From: Acetonema longum DSM 6540
Lineage (GTDB): Bacteria; Bacillota; Negativicutes; Sporomusales; Acetonemataceae
Assembly (NCBI RefSeq): GCF_000219125.1
Contig: NZ_AFGF01000269.1
Span: 1-64,000 of the forward strand
Length of the DNA stretch: 64,000 nucleotides
Direction of reading: 5' to 3'
Shown here: piece by piece, positions 1 through 7,717 of the stretch
Position numbering within the stretch: position 1 is the stretch's first letter
Layout of the letters: each line of letters opens with the position of its first letter
Translations under genes and position numbers: made by a program
The notes under the pieces: model-generated
What the model was told of the DNA's origin: nothing
Seen by the model: the letters and a program-made list of their open reading frames with translations, nothing else
The model's database searches: none

Positions 1-31
1 GCGAAAAAAACTTTTTGTCGATTCATAGGCA

Positions 32-57
32 ACCGGACAAATTTGCCGTCATATACT
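32..57 (+). promoter_or_regulatory. possible SigK/SigE-type promoter of sigK
   Basis: AC at 32-33 and CATATACT at 50-57 are separated by 16 bases. This resembles the AC-N16-CATANNNTA pattern known for sigma-K promoters and lies about 35 bases before the sigK start, so autoregulation is possible. The match is short and could be chance. Confidence 0.25.
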
Positions 58-91
58 GAATCGACAGGAGTTGTGTCGCGGGGGTGATGAC

Positions 92-796
92 TTGTTTTCT
101 TTTTTTGCCATAGTATCCACTTTTATCATTAAAATGATATCGGTACTGGTCGCCTATATATCCAATAACACCTTCCCCTTGCCGTTATCGGAGAAGGAAG
201 AACAGGTGTATTTGGAACGGTTAAAAAATGGTGACGAAATGGCAAAAAATATTCTGGTGGAAAGAAATTTACGATTAGTGGCCCATATTGTCAAAAAATT
301 TGATAACTCAGGAGAAGAAATTGATGATTTGATTTCTATTGGAACGATCGGATTAATTAAAGCGATTAACACCTATGACCAAGGGAAAAAAACCAGATTG
401 GCCACTTATGCCGCCCGGTGCATCGAGAATGAAATTCTGATGCATTTTCGCAGCACCCGGCGCATCCGTTCGGAAGTAAGTCTCTATGATCCGATCGGGG
501 TTGATAAGGAAGGCAACGAGATTACCTTGATCGATGTCTTAGGAACGGCGCCTGATGTGGTAGTGGAAGCTGTTGAGAGCCAATGTGAGCAGGAAAGATT
601 ATCAAAGCAGATCAGTCAACTGAGCGACCGGGAAAAATGGGTGTTGGAAATGCGTTTTGGCTGGCCGGACAGCAGTAAAAAGACCCAAAGGGATATTGCG
701 AAACTGCTGGGGATTTCCCGGTCCTATGTGTCGCGTATTGAGAAAAAGGCTGTGGCTAAGTTATCCAAAAGTTTTTCCCAGGAAGACTGCAACTAA
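92..796 (+). CDS. sigK: RNA polymerase sporulation sigma factor SigK (pro-form)
   Basis: Late mother-cell sigma factor of sporulation. The sequence contains the typical region 2 (NLRLVAHIVKKF, then DLISIGTIGLIKAI and TYAARCIENEILMH) and a region 4 helix-turn-helix ending GISRSYVSRIEKKA. I chose the TTG at 92 because GGGGGTGATG lies 5 bases upstream. This start also gives exactly 26 residues up to the NN of the mature N-terminus, as in Bacillus subtilis pro-SigK, so a hydrophobic pro-sequence of about 20 residues (FSFFAIVSTFIIK) is present. An in-frame TTG at 71 is possible but its Shine-Dalgarno is too close. The gene is intact and not split by a skin-type element. Length 234 residues is normal. 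Confidence 0.9.
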   Translation: MFSFFAIVSTFIIKMISVLVAYISNNTFPLPLSEKEEQVYLERLKNGDEMAKNILVERNLRLVAHIVKKFDNSGEEIDDLISIGTIGLIKAINTYDQGKKTRLATYAARCIENEILMHFRSTRRIRSEVSLYDPIGVDKEGNEITLIDVLGTAPDVVVEAVESQCEQERLSKQISQLSDREKWVLEMRFGWPDSSKKTQRDIAKLLGISRSYVSRIEKKAVAKLSKSFSQEDCN

Positions 797-830
797 CAGG
801 AGCCCTTTTCGATCCGAATACAGTGGCAAA

Positions 831-864
831 GGCCCGCCTTCCGGTTTGATGCCGGGAAGCGGGC
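831..864. terminator. hairpin between convergent sigK and satP
   Basis: GGCCCGC-CTTCCGG pairs with CCGGGAAGCGGGCC around a short loop. It lies between the converging ends of sigK and satP. There is no clear U-run, so it may act as a bidirectional stop or processing hairpin. Confidence 0.5.
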
Positions 865-899
865 CTCGCCCTGCAATCAGGGAGTCCTGACTAAAGACT

Positions 900-1505
900 T
901 TACTTGAAAATACCGAAAGGCTTACCCATTGGCAGGAACGGTTTACCGAAAAAGGTATTCAACACTGCGGCAGAGCATGCATAGAAAGAAAGCAAGGCAG
1001 TGATGAGTTCCGCCCAGGCGGCGACAGCATGGGAAGCATGGGGGGCGATGTTCAGCGCGTTCAATGCCAGACCGGCTAAAAGAATGTCGATCATTACCAT
1101 GATGATAAATATCATCTTGCTGACTTCCATAGCGCCAATTGTCATGAACACAGAAAAAATCAGGTAGCCAAGAAAAGCAAAACCAAGCTGTCTTGTATCG
1201 GCGGCGGCAGCCAGCTCGGGACCGAAAACTCCCATTTTCATCAACCAGCAGACGGCTATTGCATACCAGAAAAACGCATAGGCGCCAAATACAGTACCGC
1301 CCCAAACGTTTTCATGAATAAAATCCAGAATGGAGGCTACTAACTGAGCGGTTGCTCCCAGAAATATGGCATAAACAATGACATAAGACAAGCCGGTAGT
1401 AATTCCTAATTTTTGCGAGGCTGCTACAAAGGTAACCATAGCCAGTCCGAAAAGCCCTAACCCTGTAGGATTGGCCACTGTCAGTTTCATTTTTTGCGTT
1501 TCCAT
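900..1505 (-). CDS. satP: acetate/succinate uptake transporter, GPR1/FUN34/YaaH (SatP) family
   Basis: Inner-membrane transporter of 201 residues that in this family takes up acetate or succinate with protons. The family signature NPTGLGLFGLAMVTF lies at residues 12-26, followed by six hydrophobic segments. The C-terminus has the usual GKPFLPMGKP motif. AGGAGG is located 8 bases before the ATG. It is transcribed toward sigK and appears monocistronic. Its upstream region contains a hairpin with a U-run (1630-1680, minus strand) that could attenuate it. Acetate is the family's usual substrate; nothing in the sequence separates it from succinate. Confidence 0.85.
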   Translation of the reverse strand: METQKMKLTVANPTGLGLFGLAMVTFVAASQKLGITTGLSYVIVYAIFLGATAQLVASILDFIHENVWGGTVFGAYAFFWYAIAVCWLMKMGVFGPELAAAADTRQLGFAFLGYLIFSVFMTIGAMEVSKMIFIIMVMIDILLAGLALNALNIAPHASHAVAAWAELITALLSFYACSAAVLNTFFGKPFLPMGKPFGIFK

Positions 1506-1892
1506 GATGAATACCTCCTCAATGAATAGTGAATGATCGCGATATTGCCGGGAAAATACCTGCCTGAGCGTATGATTTTATTGACTCATCTCCTTTCCTA
1601 AAAGAAAGCTACTGTCGTAAACAGACTATTGCGAAAAATACACCAGGATTGATTTACTCAACGCAAAACAATCCTGGTGTAGCCTACTAACTATTTGCGG
1701 CGGTAAAGGCCGCAAACCGTAAACCTCAGCAGGTCAATGCCGTACTTCCAGCCTGGCGGGATTTGCCTCCCTGTCCATACTTTGTTTTGGCATATACACA
1801 TGTGATATAAATAATATAAATGACATATCTATTTAAGTCAATATATTCTCTATATCTATAATAAATCCTTTTTTCTAATGAAGAAAAACCGC
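1506..1892. other. intergenic region between divergent satP and serA leader
   Basis: No convincing protein gene is seen. On the minus strand it contains a second strong hairpin (TTTGCGGC/GCCGCAAA within about 1690-1715) upstream of the 1640-1680 terminator-like stem, which suggests a structured satP leader or a small RNA. I could not match it to a known riboswitch class. Confidence 0.4.
1630..1680 (-). terminator. 12-bp hairpin with U-run upstream of satP
   Basis: ACACCAGGATTG at 1640-1651 pairs perfectly with CAATCCTGGTGT at 1669-1680. Read on the minus strand it is followed by ATTTTTCG. It therefore looks like an intrinsic terminator for a minus-strand transcript about 130 bases before the satP start, either attenuating a leader or ending a small RNA. 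Confidence 0.45.
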
Positions 1893-1921
1893 TTGACTTA
1901 TGATAAGCGATGCAGTAATAT
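1893..1921 (+). promoter_or_regulatory. sigma-A type promoter of the serA leader
   Basis: TTGACT (1893-1898) and TAATAT (1916-1921) are separated by 17 bases. This would start transcription near 1928, directly before the T-box leader. Confidence 0.6.
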
Positions 1922-2120
1922 TTATATCAACTTCACATTTAACACGAGGAACAGGAAACCGAATAAAAGGTATTCAGAGAGACGGCGGTTGGTGCGAGCC
2001 GTACACCGGACAGAAAGGTTCCGCCTGGGAGTGGCTGATGAAGAATCAGAACGGGATTCGCCCGCTACAGCGACTAAAAGTTGGCCGGAAGGCAACATGG
2101 GTGGCAACGCGGGAATAAGT

Positions 2121-2153
2121 TCTCGTCCCTATAGGGGACAAGAGCTTTTTTTA
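2121..2153 (+). terminator. first T-box terminator
   Basis: CTC-GTCCC pairs with GGGAC-GAG and is followed by seven to eight T. It competes with the first T-box antiterminator. Confidence 0.7.
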
Positions 2154-2214
2154 TTTCCCGGAAGAAAATCCATTGGTCCTTCGGTCTAAGCTGGGTGGCA
2201 ACGCGGCTTAATAG

Positions 2215-2249
2215 CTCGCCCCAATATGGAGGCGAGTTTTTGCTTTTTT
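2215..2249 (+). terminator. second T-box terminator
   Basis: CTCGCC at 2215-2220 pairs with GGCGAG at 2231-2236, followed by TTTTTGCTTTTTT. It is the last stop before serA. Confidence 0.7.
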
Positions 2250-2366
2250 AGAATGACTTGTGAAAGTAGGGGATAAAGTAATTGTTGTTTATCGTTAAAT
2301 TTTTACACTGGCAGGGCTAAAGAACTCACAATTTTGATCGCCGAAAAAGAGCGGGAGGAAAGATTT

Positions 2367-3947
2367 ATGCATGTATTAATTACTGAGCCGATAGCCCAGA
2401 AGGGGTTGGAAAAACTGGTCCAAGAAGGGGCTAAAGTAGATGTAAAGACTGATCTGAGCCGTAAAGAGCTGCTGGAAGTGATCCGAGACTACGACGCGCT
2501 GATTGTCCGCAGCAATACTAAAGTTAATGAAGAATTGTATCAAAAAGCCACCCGGCTAAAAGTGGTTGGGCGGGCCGGCAATGGCGTAGATAATATTGAC
2601 ATGGATGGAGCGACTAATCGCGGCATTATTGTAGTCAATACCCCTGAATCTAATGTGGTGTCGGCGGCGGAACTTACTATCGGCCTTTTAATCGCATCTT
2701 GCCGCAACATTCCCCAGCTTCATACTCGGCTGAAAGGCAAGGTGTGGGACCGCTCCGGCTTAAAAGGGATGGAACTGCAGGGAAAAACAGTAGGTATCGT
2801 AGGATTGGGGCGCATTGGATCTTTAGTGGCAACCCGATTGAAATCCTTTGGTATGAAAATCGTTGCCTATGATCCTTATGTCAATGAAACCCGGTTTAAG
2901 AACCTGGGAGTGGAAAGAAGGGAGAAATTGGAGGACCTGATGGCAGAGGCCGATATCCTTACCATCCACACCCCAAAAACCAAGGAAACATACGGCATGA
3001 TCGGCAAGGAACAATTCAAGGGGGCGAAAAAGGGTATCAGGGTCATCAATTGCGCCCGGGCCGGCCTTATCAACGAAGAGGCGCTCATTGAGGCCATCAA
3101 GGAGAAGATTGTCGCCAGTGTCGGAATTGATGTCCCCGACGGAGAACCGCAAGCCACTTCACCGCTGCTGGAACTTGATAATGTGGTGGTAACGCCCCAT
3201 GCCGGCGCTGATACGGTAGAAGCCCAGGACAACGTTGGAGTTACGATAGCTCAGGAAGTGGCGGCGGCGCTGCGAGGGGAAATGGCGCCCAACTCTGTGA
3301 ATCTTCCCACACTGCAGGCACAGGAACTGAGCTCGGTCAAAATCTATTTGAAATTAGGCGAAACCCTAGGCAAAATATATTATCAGCTGGAAAAAGAGGC
3401 TGTGGAAAAAGTGGAGATCATCTACCGGGGCGAGGTAGCGGAATTGGAGACATCCATGATCTCCCTGGCAATTTTGAAAGGCTTGTTTGAGCCTGTTCTC
3501 AAGGAACGGGTGAATTATGTCAATGCCAGTCTTATCGCCAAAAACAGAGGGGTGGTTGTAACCGAGAGCAAAGAGTCCACGGTGGATAATTACCTTACTT
3601 TGGTCACTGTCAAGATCATCTCCAAAAATAAAACCTTTAGCATCAGCGGCACTATTTTTGGCAAAGCCGAAGTACGAATAGTGGAAATCAACGGTTATGA
3701 ATTTGACGTTCATCCGGCGCCTTATATGCTGATAGGGGAGAATATCGATAAACCGGGCGTTATTGGTCAAATGGGAACCTTATTGGGTGTAGGCAAAGTA
3801 AATATTGCCACCATGCAGGTTGGCCGGAAAATTAGTGATAAACGGGCCATGATGGTTTTAACAGCAGACTCGGAAGTATCTCAGGAAACTTTGGAATTCC
3901 TGGGGGGCATCGAGGGGATTTTACGAGTTCATTTTGTGAAGCTATGA
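2367..3947 (+). CDS. serA: D-3-phosphoglycerate dehydrogenase
   Basis: First step of serine synthesis from 3-phosphoglycerate, NAD-dependent, cytosolic. The 526 residues fit the long SerA form: a substrate-binding domain, the Rossmann domain with VGIVGLGRIG near residue 145, the catalytic Arg in NCARAG and His in TPHAGAD, an intervening domain, and a C-terminal ACT domain (about 450-526, with DKPGVIGQMGTLLG) that usually gives serine feedback. The ATG at 2367 has GGGAGG 8 bases upstream; an ATT-type extension to 2334 lacks support. It is preceded by a T-box leader, so expression should rise when tRNA-Ser is uncharged. Confidence 0.93.
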   Translation: MHVLITEPIAQKGLEKLVQEGAKVDVKTDLSRKELLEVIRDYDALIVRSNTKVNEELYQKATRLKVVGRAGNGVDNIDMDGATNRGIIVVNTPESNVVSAAELTIGLLIASCRNIPQLHTRLKGKVWDRSGLKGMELQGKTVGIVGLGRIGSLVATRLKSFGMKIVAYDPYVNETRFKNLGVERREKLEDLMAEADILTIHTPKTKETYGMIGKEQFKGAKKGIRVINCARAGLINEEALIEAIKEKIVASVGIDVPDGEPQATSPLLELDNVVVTPHAGADTVEAQDNVGVTIAQEVAAALRGEMAPNSVNLPTLQAQELSSVKIYLKLGETLGKIYYQLEKEAVEKVEIIYRGEVAELETSMISLAILKGLFEPVLKERVNYVNASLIAKNRGVVVTESKESTVDNYLTLVTVKIISKNKTFSISGTIFGKAEVRIVEINGYEFDVHPAPYMLIGENIDKPGVIGQMGTLLGVGKVNIATMQVGRKISDKRAMMVLTADSEVSQETLEFLGGIEGILRVHFVKL

Positions 3948-4016
3948 TGAAGCCACCATCTTTCGCCGGCATTTCATGGCGTTAGCAAAAATCATGCAGG
4001 AAATGAAAAAAGAAGA

Positions 4017-4045
4017 TTGACAGCGACATTACATCCTGATATAGT
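4017..4045 (+). promoter_or_regulatory. sigma-A promoter of the amt leader
   Basis: TTGACA (4017-4022) and TATAGT (4040-4045) are separated by 17 bases, close to consensus. It lies about 60 bases before the first leader hairpin. Confidence 0.65.
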
Positions 4046-4102
4046 ATATTCATAGTTTGACATTCATCCTTACACAGGTGATTTTAATAAGAGGACATAG
4101 GC

Positions 4103-4139
4103 GTCCTGAGATGCAACATCTCAGGACCTTTCTGTTTTC
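4103..4139 (+). terminator. leader hairpin 1 upstream of amt
   Basis: GTCCTGAGATG pairs perfectly with CATCTCAGGAC (11 bp, 3-base loop), followed by a T-rich stretch. It lies in the untranslated leader after the promoter at 4017-4045, so it may be an attenuator rather than the serA terminator. Confidence 0.55.
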
Positions 4140-4207
4140 TGCCGGACTTTGCCTGATTTGTTAGAGCCAACTCAAAAAGCACAGGCATGCAATTATTTTT
4201 GGACAAA

Positions 4208-4243
4208 GACGTCCTGAGAGAATTTCTCAGGGCGTCTTTCTGC
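4208..4243 (+). terminator. leader hairpin 2 upstream of amt
   Basis: GACGTCCTGAGA pairs with TCTCAGGGCGTC, followed by TTTCTGCCTTT. It shares the core GTCCTGAGA and CTCAGG halves with hairpin 1, so the two are copies of one element. Paired similar hairpins before nitrogen genes are typical targets of ANTAR antiterminators; no ANTAR gene is in this window. Confidence 0.55.
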
Positions 4244-4315
4244 CTTTAAAAGGCGTTGCCGGAAAATGCGTCTGTGCAAGGGATGAATTCATTCGTATTG
4301 GAAAGGATGATGAAC

Positions 4316-5629
4316 ATGAAAAAAAGACTTGGAAAAATTCTGTGCCTGTCACTCCTGTTTGTCGCCATGGCTTTGCCGGCATTAGCCGCGGGCGAACCGC
4401 CTGCCATTGATACGGGTGATACCGCTTTTGTATTGATCAGCGCGGCTCTCGTCATGTTGATGACTCCTGGACTGGCTTTATTTTACGGTGGCATGGTACG
4501 TAGCAAGAATGTATTGAGCACGATTATGCAAAGTTTCTTTATTCTCGGCCTGATTTCGGTGCAATGGGCGCTGTTTGGCTATTCACTGGCATTCGGTCCG
4601 GATATTGGCAGTTTAATTGGCGATCTTTCCTGGTTTGGCTTAAACGGCGTCGGGCAAGAGCCTAACGCTGACTATGCCGGAACGATTCCACAATTCGCCT
4701 TTATGATTTTCCAGGGTATGTTTGCTGTTATCACACCTGCTCTGCTTACCGGTTCCTTTGCTGAAAGAATGAGATTTCCGGCTTTGGTCGTCTTCACTCT
4801 GCTTTGGGCCACTCTCGTGTATGATCCCCTGGCTCACTGGGTGTGGGGTGTAGGCGGCTGGCTGCGTAATTTAGGCGCACTTGATTTTGCCGGCGGCACC
4901 GTAGTCCATATCAGCTCCGGTGTATCCGGACTGGTCATAGCCCTGCTGCTTGGCAAGCGTAAAGGTTATGGATCAGAGGTTATACTGCCTCATCATTTGC
5001 CCATGACTGTACTAGGCGCCGCCTTGCTCTGGTTCGGATGGTTTGGATTTAACGCCGGCAGCGCTCTGGGGGCTAATGGCCTTGCTGCCAGCGCCTTCGT
5101 GACAACTCATATTGCCGCTGCTGCGGCAACTGTATCCTGGGTGCTTACCGAATGGCTCGATCATGGCAAACCTACCCTTTTGGGCGCTGCCAGCGGCTGC
5201 GTAGCAGGGTTGGTCGCAATTACCCCGGGCGCCGGTTTTGTTAATGTTCCCTCAGCCCTGATCATCGGTCTCCTTGGCGGCGTTGTGTGCTACCTGGCGG
5301 TAAGCAAGCTTAAGGCAAAGCTGGGCTATGACGATTCCCTGGATGTCTTTGGCGTACATGGCATCGGCGGTACCTGGGGCGCCCTGGCTACTGGCCTGTT
5401 TGCTTCTAAAGCGGTTAATTCTGCCGGTGCAGACGGATTGTTCTTCGGTAATCCGGAACAGTTACTCTTGCAGGCTTATGGCGTCTTGGCCGGATGGATT
5501 TTTGCGGCAGTGATGACCTTTATCATCATCAAGGTTGTGGGATTATTTATGAAGCTCCGCGCTAAGGAGGACCAGGAAGTTCAAGGTCTTGATATTTCGG
5601 ACCATGGCGAGAGAGGGTACATGTCCTAA
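4316..5629 (+). CDS. amtB: ammonium transporter AmtB
   Basis: Ammonium/ammonia channel of the inner membrane, 437 residues. A cleavable signal peptide (MKKRLGKILCLSLLFVAMA, cut near LAAG) is followed by the family start DTAFVLISAALVMLMTPGLALF and eleven membrane segments. The pore twin histidines are in DPLAHWVWG and DVFGVHGIGG. The ATG at 4316 is favoured because GGATGATG precedes it and it begins the signal peptide. It is followed by a P-II gene, its usual regulator, forming an amtB-glnK pair. Confidence 0.92.
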   Translation: MKKRLGKILCLSLLFVAMALPALAAGEPPAIDTGDTAFVLISAALVMLMTPGLALFYGGMVRSKNVLSTIMQSFFILGLISVQWALFGYSLAFGPDIGSLIGDLSWFGLNGVGQEPNADYAGTIPQFAFMIFQGMFAVITPALLTGSFAERMRFPALVVFTLLWATLVYDPLAHWVWGVGGWLRNLGALDFAGGTVVHISSGVSGLVIALLLGKRKGYGSEVILPHHLPMTVLGAALLWFGWFGFNAGSALGANGLAASAFVTTHIAAAAATVSWVLTEWLDHGKPTLLGAASGCVAGLVAITPGAGFVNVPSALIIGLLGGVVCYLAVSKLKAKLGYDDSLDVFGVHGIGGTWGALATGLFASKAVNSAGADGLFFGNPEQLLLQAYGVLAGWIFAAVMTFIIIKVVGLFMKLRAKEDQEVQGLDISDHGERGYMS

Positions 5630-5752
5630 TCGATGCGATGCGCTACCCGGTTGGGACAGTGCTTTAAAAGCTGTTCTGTCTGATACAGGAAAATCCAAAG
5701 GAAAGCCTGAAGATTTAACCATGGAGAGATCATAAGATTGGGGGGGACATTT

Positions 5753-6121
5753 ATGAGAAAAATGACTAAAATTGATATTATCACCCGGCCGGCTAAACTG
5801 GAGGAACTGAAGGAAGCCATGAACGTTATCGGGGTAACCGGCATGACGGTTACCCAGGTTTATGGCTGCGGCCTGCAAAAAGGTCATACTGAGGTATACA
5901 GAGGAAAAGAATATACGATCAATCTTTTGCCTAAAGTCAAAGTGGAAATTGTGGTCTGTGAAGTGCCGGTGGAAAAAGTTTTGGAGGCCGCTAAAAAAGC
6001 CTGTCACACCGGACAGATCGGCGATGGCAAAATCTTTGTCTATCCCATTGAGAATGCCATCCGGATCCGGACCGGCGAAGAAGGCGATATCGCCATTATG
6101 GATCCATCCGATATTAAGTAG
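5753..6121 (+). CDS. glnK: nitrogen regulatory protein P-II (GlnK/GlnB)
   Basis: Signal protein of 122 residues that senses 2-oxoglutarate, ATP and ADP, and gates AmtB. The T-loop is intact with EVYRGKEY, containing both the Tyr46- and Tyr51-type residues. The B-loop TGQIGDGKIFV and C-loop IRIRTGEEG are present. The ATG at 5753 follows a GGGGGGG Shine-Dalgarno at good distance. The position directly behind amtB supports the GlnK role. A terminator follows at 6138-6170. Confidence 0.92.
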   Translation: MRKMTKIDIITRPAKLEELKEAMNVIGVTGMTVTQVYGCGLQKGHTEVYRGKEYTINLLPKVKVEIVVCEVPVEKVLEAAKKACHTGQIGDGKIFVYPIENAIRIRTGEEGDIAIMDPSDIK

Positions 6122-6137
6122 TTTCTCTTAATGACAG

Positions 6138-6170
6138 AACCCGCACTGGTTTTCCGGTAGCGGGTTTTGT
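6138..6170 (+). terminator. terminator of amtB-glnK
   Basis: AACCCGC pairs with GCGGGTT across a 16-base loop and is followed by a T-rich tail. Confidence 0.6.
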
Positions 6171-6249
6171 CTCGCTTTGCCGTCGGAATATCAAAACCGC
6201 TGAATTGTGATATAATAGACTTGACAGAACACTAAAAAGGGGAGGTCAT

Positions 6250-6753
6250 ATGCTAAAGTATCTGTGTCCTGGAACCATTGTTAATTCATTATATGAAATT
6301 GATATACAGGCATTGCGGAAAAACGGTATTAAGGGAATGATTCTTGATCTGGACAATACGATTATTCCCTGGGACAGTTCCATATTAGGGCCGGAAGTGC
6401 TTCTATGGCTGGAGAGCGTGTTGGCTTTTGGGATGGGTATCGGTTTGGTATCCAACAATCGCCAAAAAAGAGTGGGTGAAATTGCCCGGATATTGAATGT
6501 ACCCTATGTGGCACGAGCTTTTAAACCAGCCAAAAAGGGATTTTTAAGCATCATGGGCACCATGAGCTTATTGCCCCATGAAGTGGCAGTGGTAGGCGAT
6601 CAATTGTACACTGATGTGTTGGGGGGCAACCGCTTGGGTTCTTACACTATTTGGGTTAAACCGCTAAGTACCCAGGAATTTATTGGTACCAAAGTTACCA
6701 GGTTCATCGAAAAAATGACGATTGAACTTTTGCAGGCAAAAAAATTATTGTAG
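6250..6753 (+). CDS. yqeG: YqeG family HAD IIIA-type phosphatase
   Basis: Small HAD-superfamily phosphatase of 167 residues. The nucleophile motif is DLDNT near residues 34-38 and the C-terminal acidic motif is GDQLYTDVLGGNRLG. Members are related to mitochondrial phosphatidylglycerophosphate phosphatase; in Firmicutes the gene usually stands near folate or ribosome-associated genes. GGGGAGG lies 6 bases before the ATG. A following amidohydrolase starts 20 bases downstream and is probably cotranscribed. The true substrate cannot be read from the sequence. Confidence 0.85.
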   Translation: MLKYLCPGTIVNSLYEIDIQALRKNGIKGMILDLDNTIIPWDSSILGPEVLLWLESVLAFGMGIGLVSNNRQKRVGEIARILNVPYVARAFKPAKKGFLSIMGTMSLLPHEVAVVGDQLYTDVLGGNRLGSYTIWVKPLSTQEFIGTKVTRFIEKMTIELLQAKKLL

Positions 6754-6773
6754 GATTTTAAGGAGTGACCAAT

Positions 6774-7556
6774 TTGCAGATTGCGATGGTTCAGATGGAA
6801 GTAGTGTCCGGGAATATTCAAGCTAACCGGGAGCGCGGTATCCGCATGGCGGAGGAAGCGGCGGATAAGGCCCGGACAGTGGTATTGCCGGAAATATGGA
6901 CAACAGGCTATGGGCTGAAAAATGTAGAGCAATGGGCGGAAGACCCGGAAGGTCCCGTTATCCAAGAGATGCGCCGGATTGCCAAAACCAAGGGCGTATA
7001 CATTGTGGCGGGCTCTATGCCGGTTAAGCGGGATGACCGGATATTTAACGAAACCATTGTTTTTGACCCTCAAGGACAAATCGTGACTACGTATCAAAAG
7101 GTTCATATGTTTAGCCTGTATGGCGAGGAGAAATTCTTTTCACCGGGGAACCGCCGCGCCAGCTTTCAACTGGGGGAAATTACCGCCGGTTTGACTATCT
7201 GCTACGATTTAAGATTTCCGGAGCTGTACCGGTCACTGGCCTTAGACGGCGCCCAAATGATCTTTGTGGTTGCAGAATGGCCCCGGGAACGGCTTCAACA
7301 CTGGATTACCCTTAACCAGGCCAGAGCTATTGAAAATCAGGTCTACCTTTGCTCCGTAAATTGCGTCGGCGAACATCGCGGCATTCGGTTTCCCGGACAT
7401 TCCTTGTTTATTGATCCTAATGGCCGGATAACAACTGAAGGAACTGATGCAGAATCAATCATTTATGCCCAATATGATGCAAGCATGGTGCCCCACAGCC
7501 GTGAAGGGCTCACGGTCTGGCAAGACAGAAAGTGCGGGGTATATCGAATGGAGTAG
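6774..7556 (+). CDS. carbon-nitrogen hydrolase (nitrilase superfamily, omega-amidase-like)
   Basis: Cytosolic amidase of 260 residues. The catalytic Glu is in VVLPEIW, the Lys in YQKVHMF and the Cys in ICYDLRFPE. Members close to this type hydrolyse omega-amides such as 2-oxoglutaramate, but substrate is not provable here. I prefer the TTG at 6774, eight bases after AAGGAG, to the GTG at 6765 that overlaps the Shine-Dalgarno. It is likely cotranscribed with yqeG and is followed by a terminator. Confidence 0.85.
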   Translation: MQIAMVQMEVVSGNIQANRERGIRMAEEAADKARTVVLPEIWTTGYGLKNVEQWAEDPEGPVIQEMRRIAKTKGVYIVAGSMPVKRDDRIFNETIVFDPQGQIVTTYQKVHMFSLYGEEKFFSPGNRRASFQLGEITAGLTICYDLRFPELYRSLALDGAQMIFVVAEWPRERLQHWITLNQARAIENQVYLCSVNCVGEHRGIRFPGHSLFIDPNGRITTEGTDAESIIYAQYDASMVPHSREGLTVWQDRKCGVYRME

Positions 7557-7562
7557 ATTATA

Positions 7563-7596
7563 AAACACCTGCGGGTAGGTTGCGGGTGTTTTTTTC
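7563..7596 (+). terminator. terminator after the amidohydrolase
   Basis: ACACCTGC pairs with GCGGGTGT, followed by TTTTTTT. Confidence 0.75.
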
Positions 7597-7717
7597 ATTT
7601 TCTTGATTTATTTAACAAAAAATTTCGGAAGATTCTAGCGTAATAGTGCGAATTATAATATAATAATGGTAATACTGTAAAATTTTTCTGTATAAAGCGA
7701 TTGTTGGATGTGAGCAG

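Larger units (their letters stand above)
1928..2250 (+). promoter_or_regulatory. T-box leader with two antiterminator/terminator modules upstream of serA
   Basis: A stem I region starts near 1975 (CAGAGAG, then GGTTGGTGCGAGCC, typical of T-boxes). The conserved T-box sequence GGGTGGCAACGCGG occurs twice, at 2099-2112 and 2193-2206. Each copy is followed by its own terminator. Only one stem I is visible, so a single tRNA sensor appears to control two successive decision hairpins. By gene context the effector should be uncharged tRNA-Ser; I could not fix the specifier codon. Confidence 0.8.

Noticed and set aside
3964-4020. Short frame after serA reading RRHFMALAKIMQEMKKED
   Set aside because: It looks gene-like but has no start or ribosome-binding site and is only 18 codons; perhaps a remnant, not supportable as a gene.
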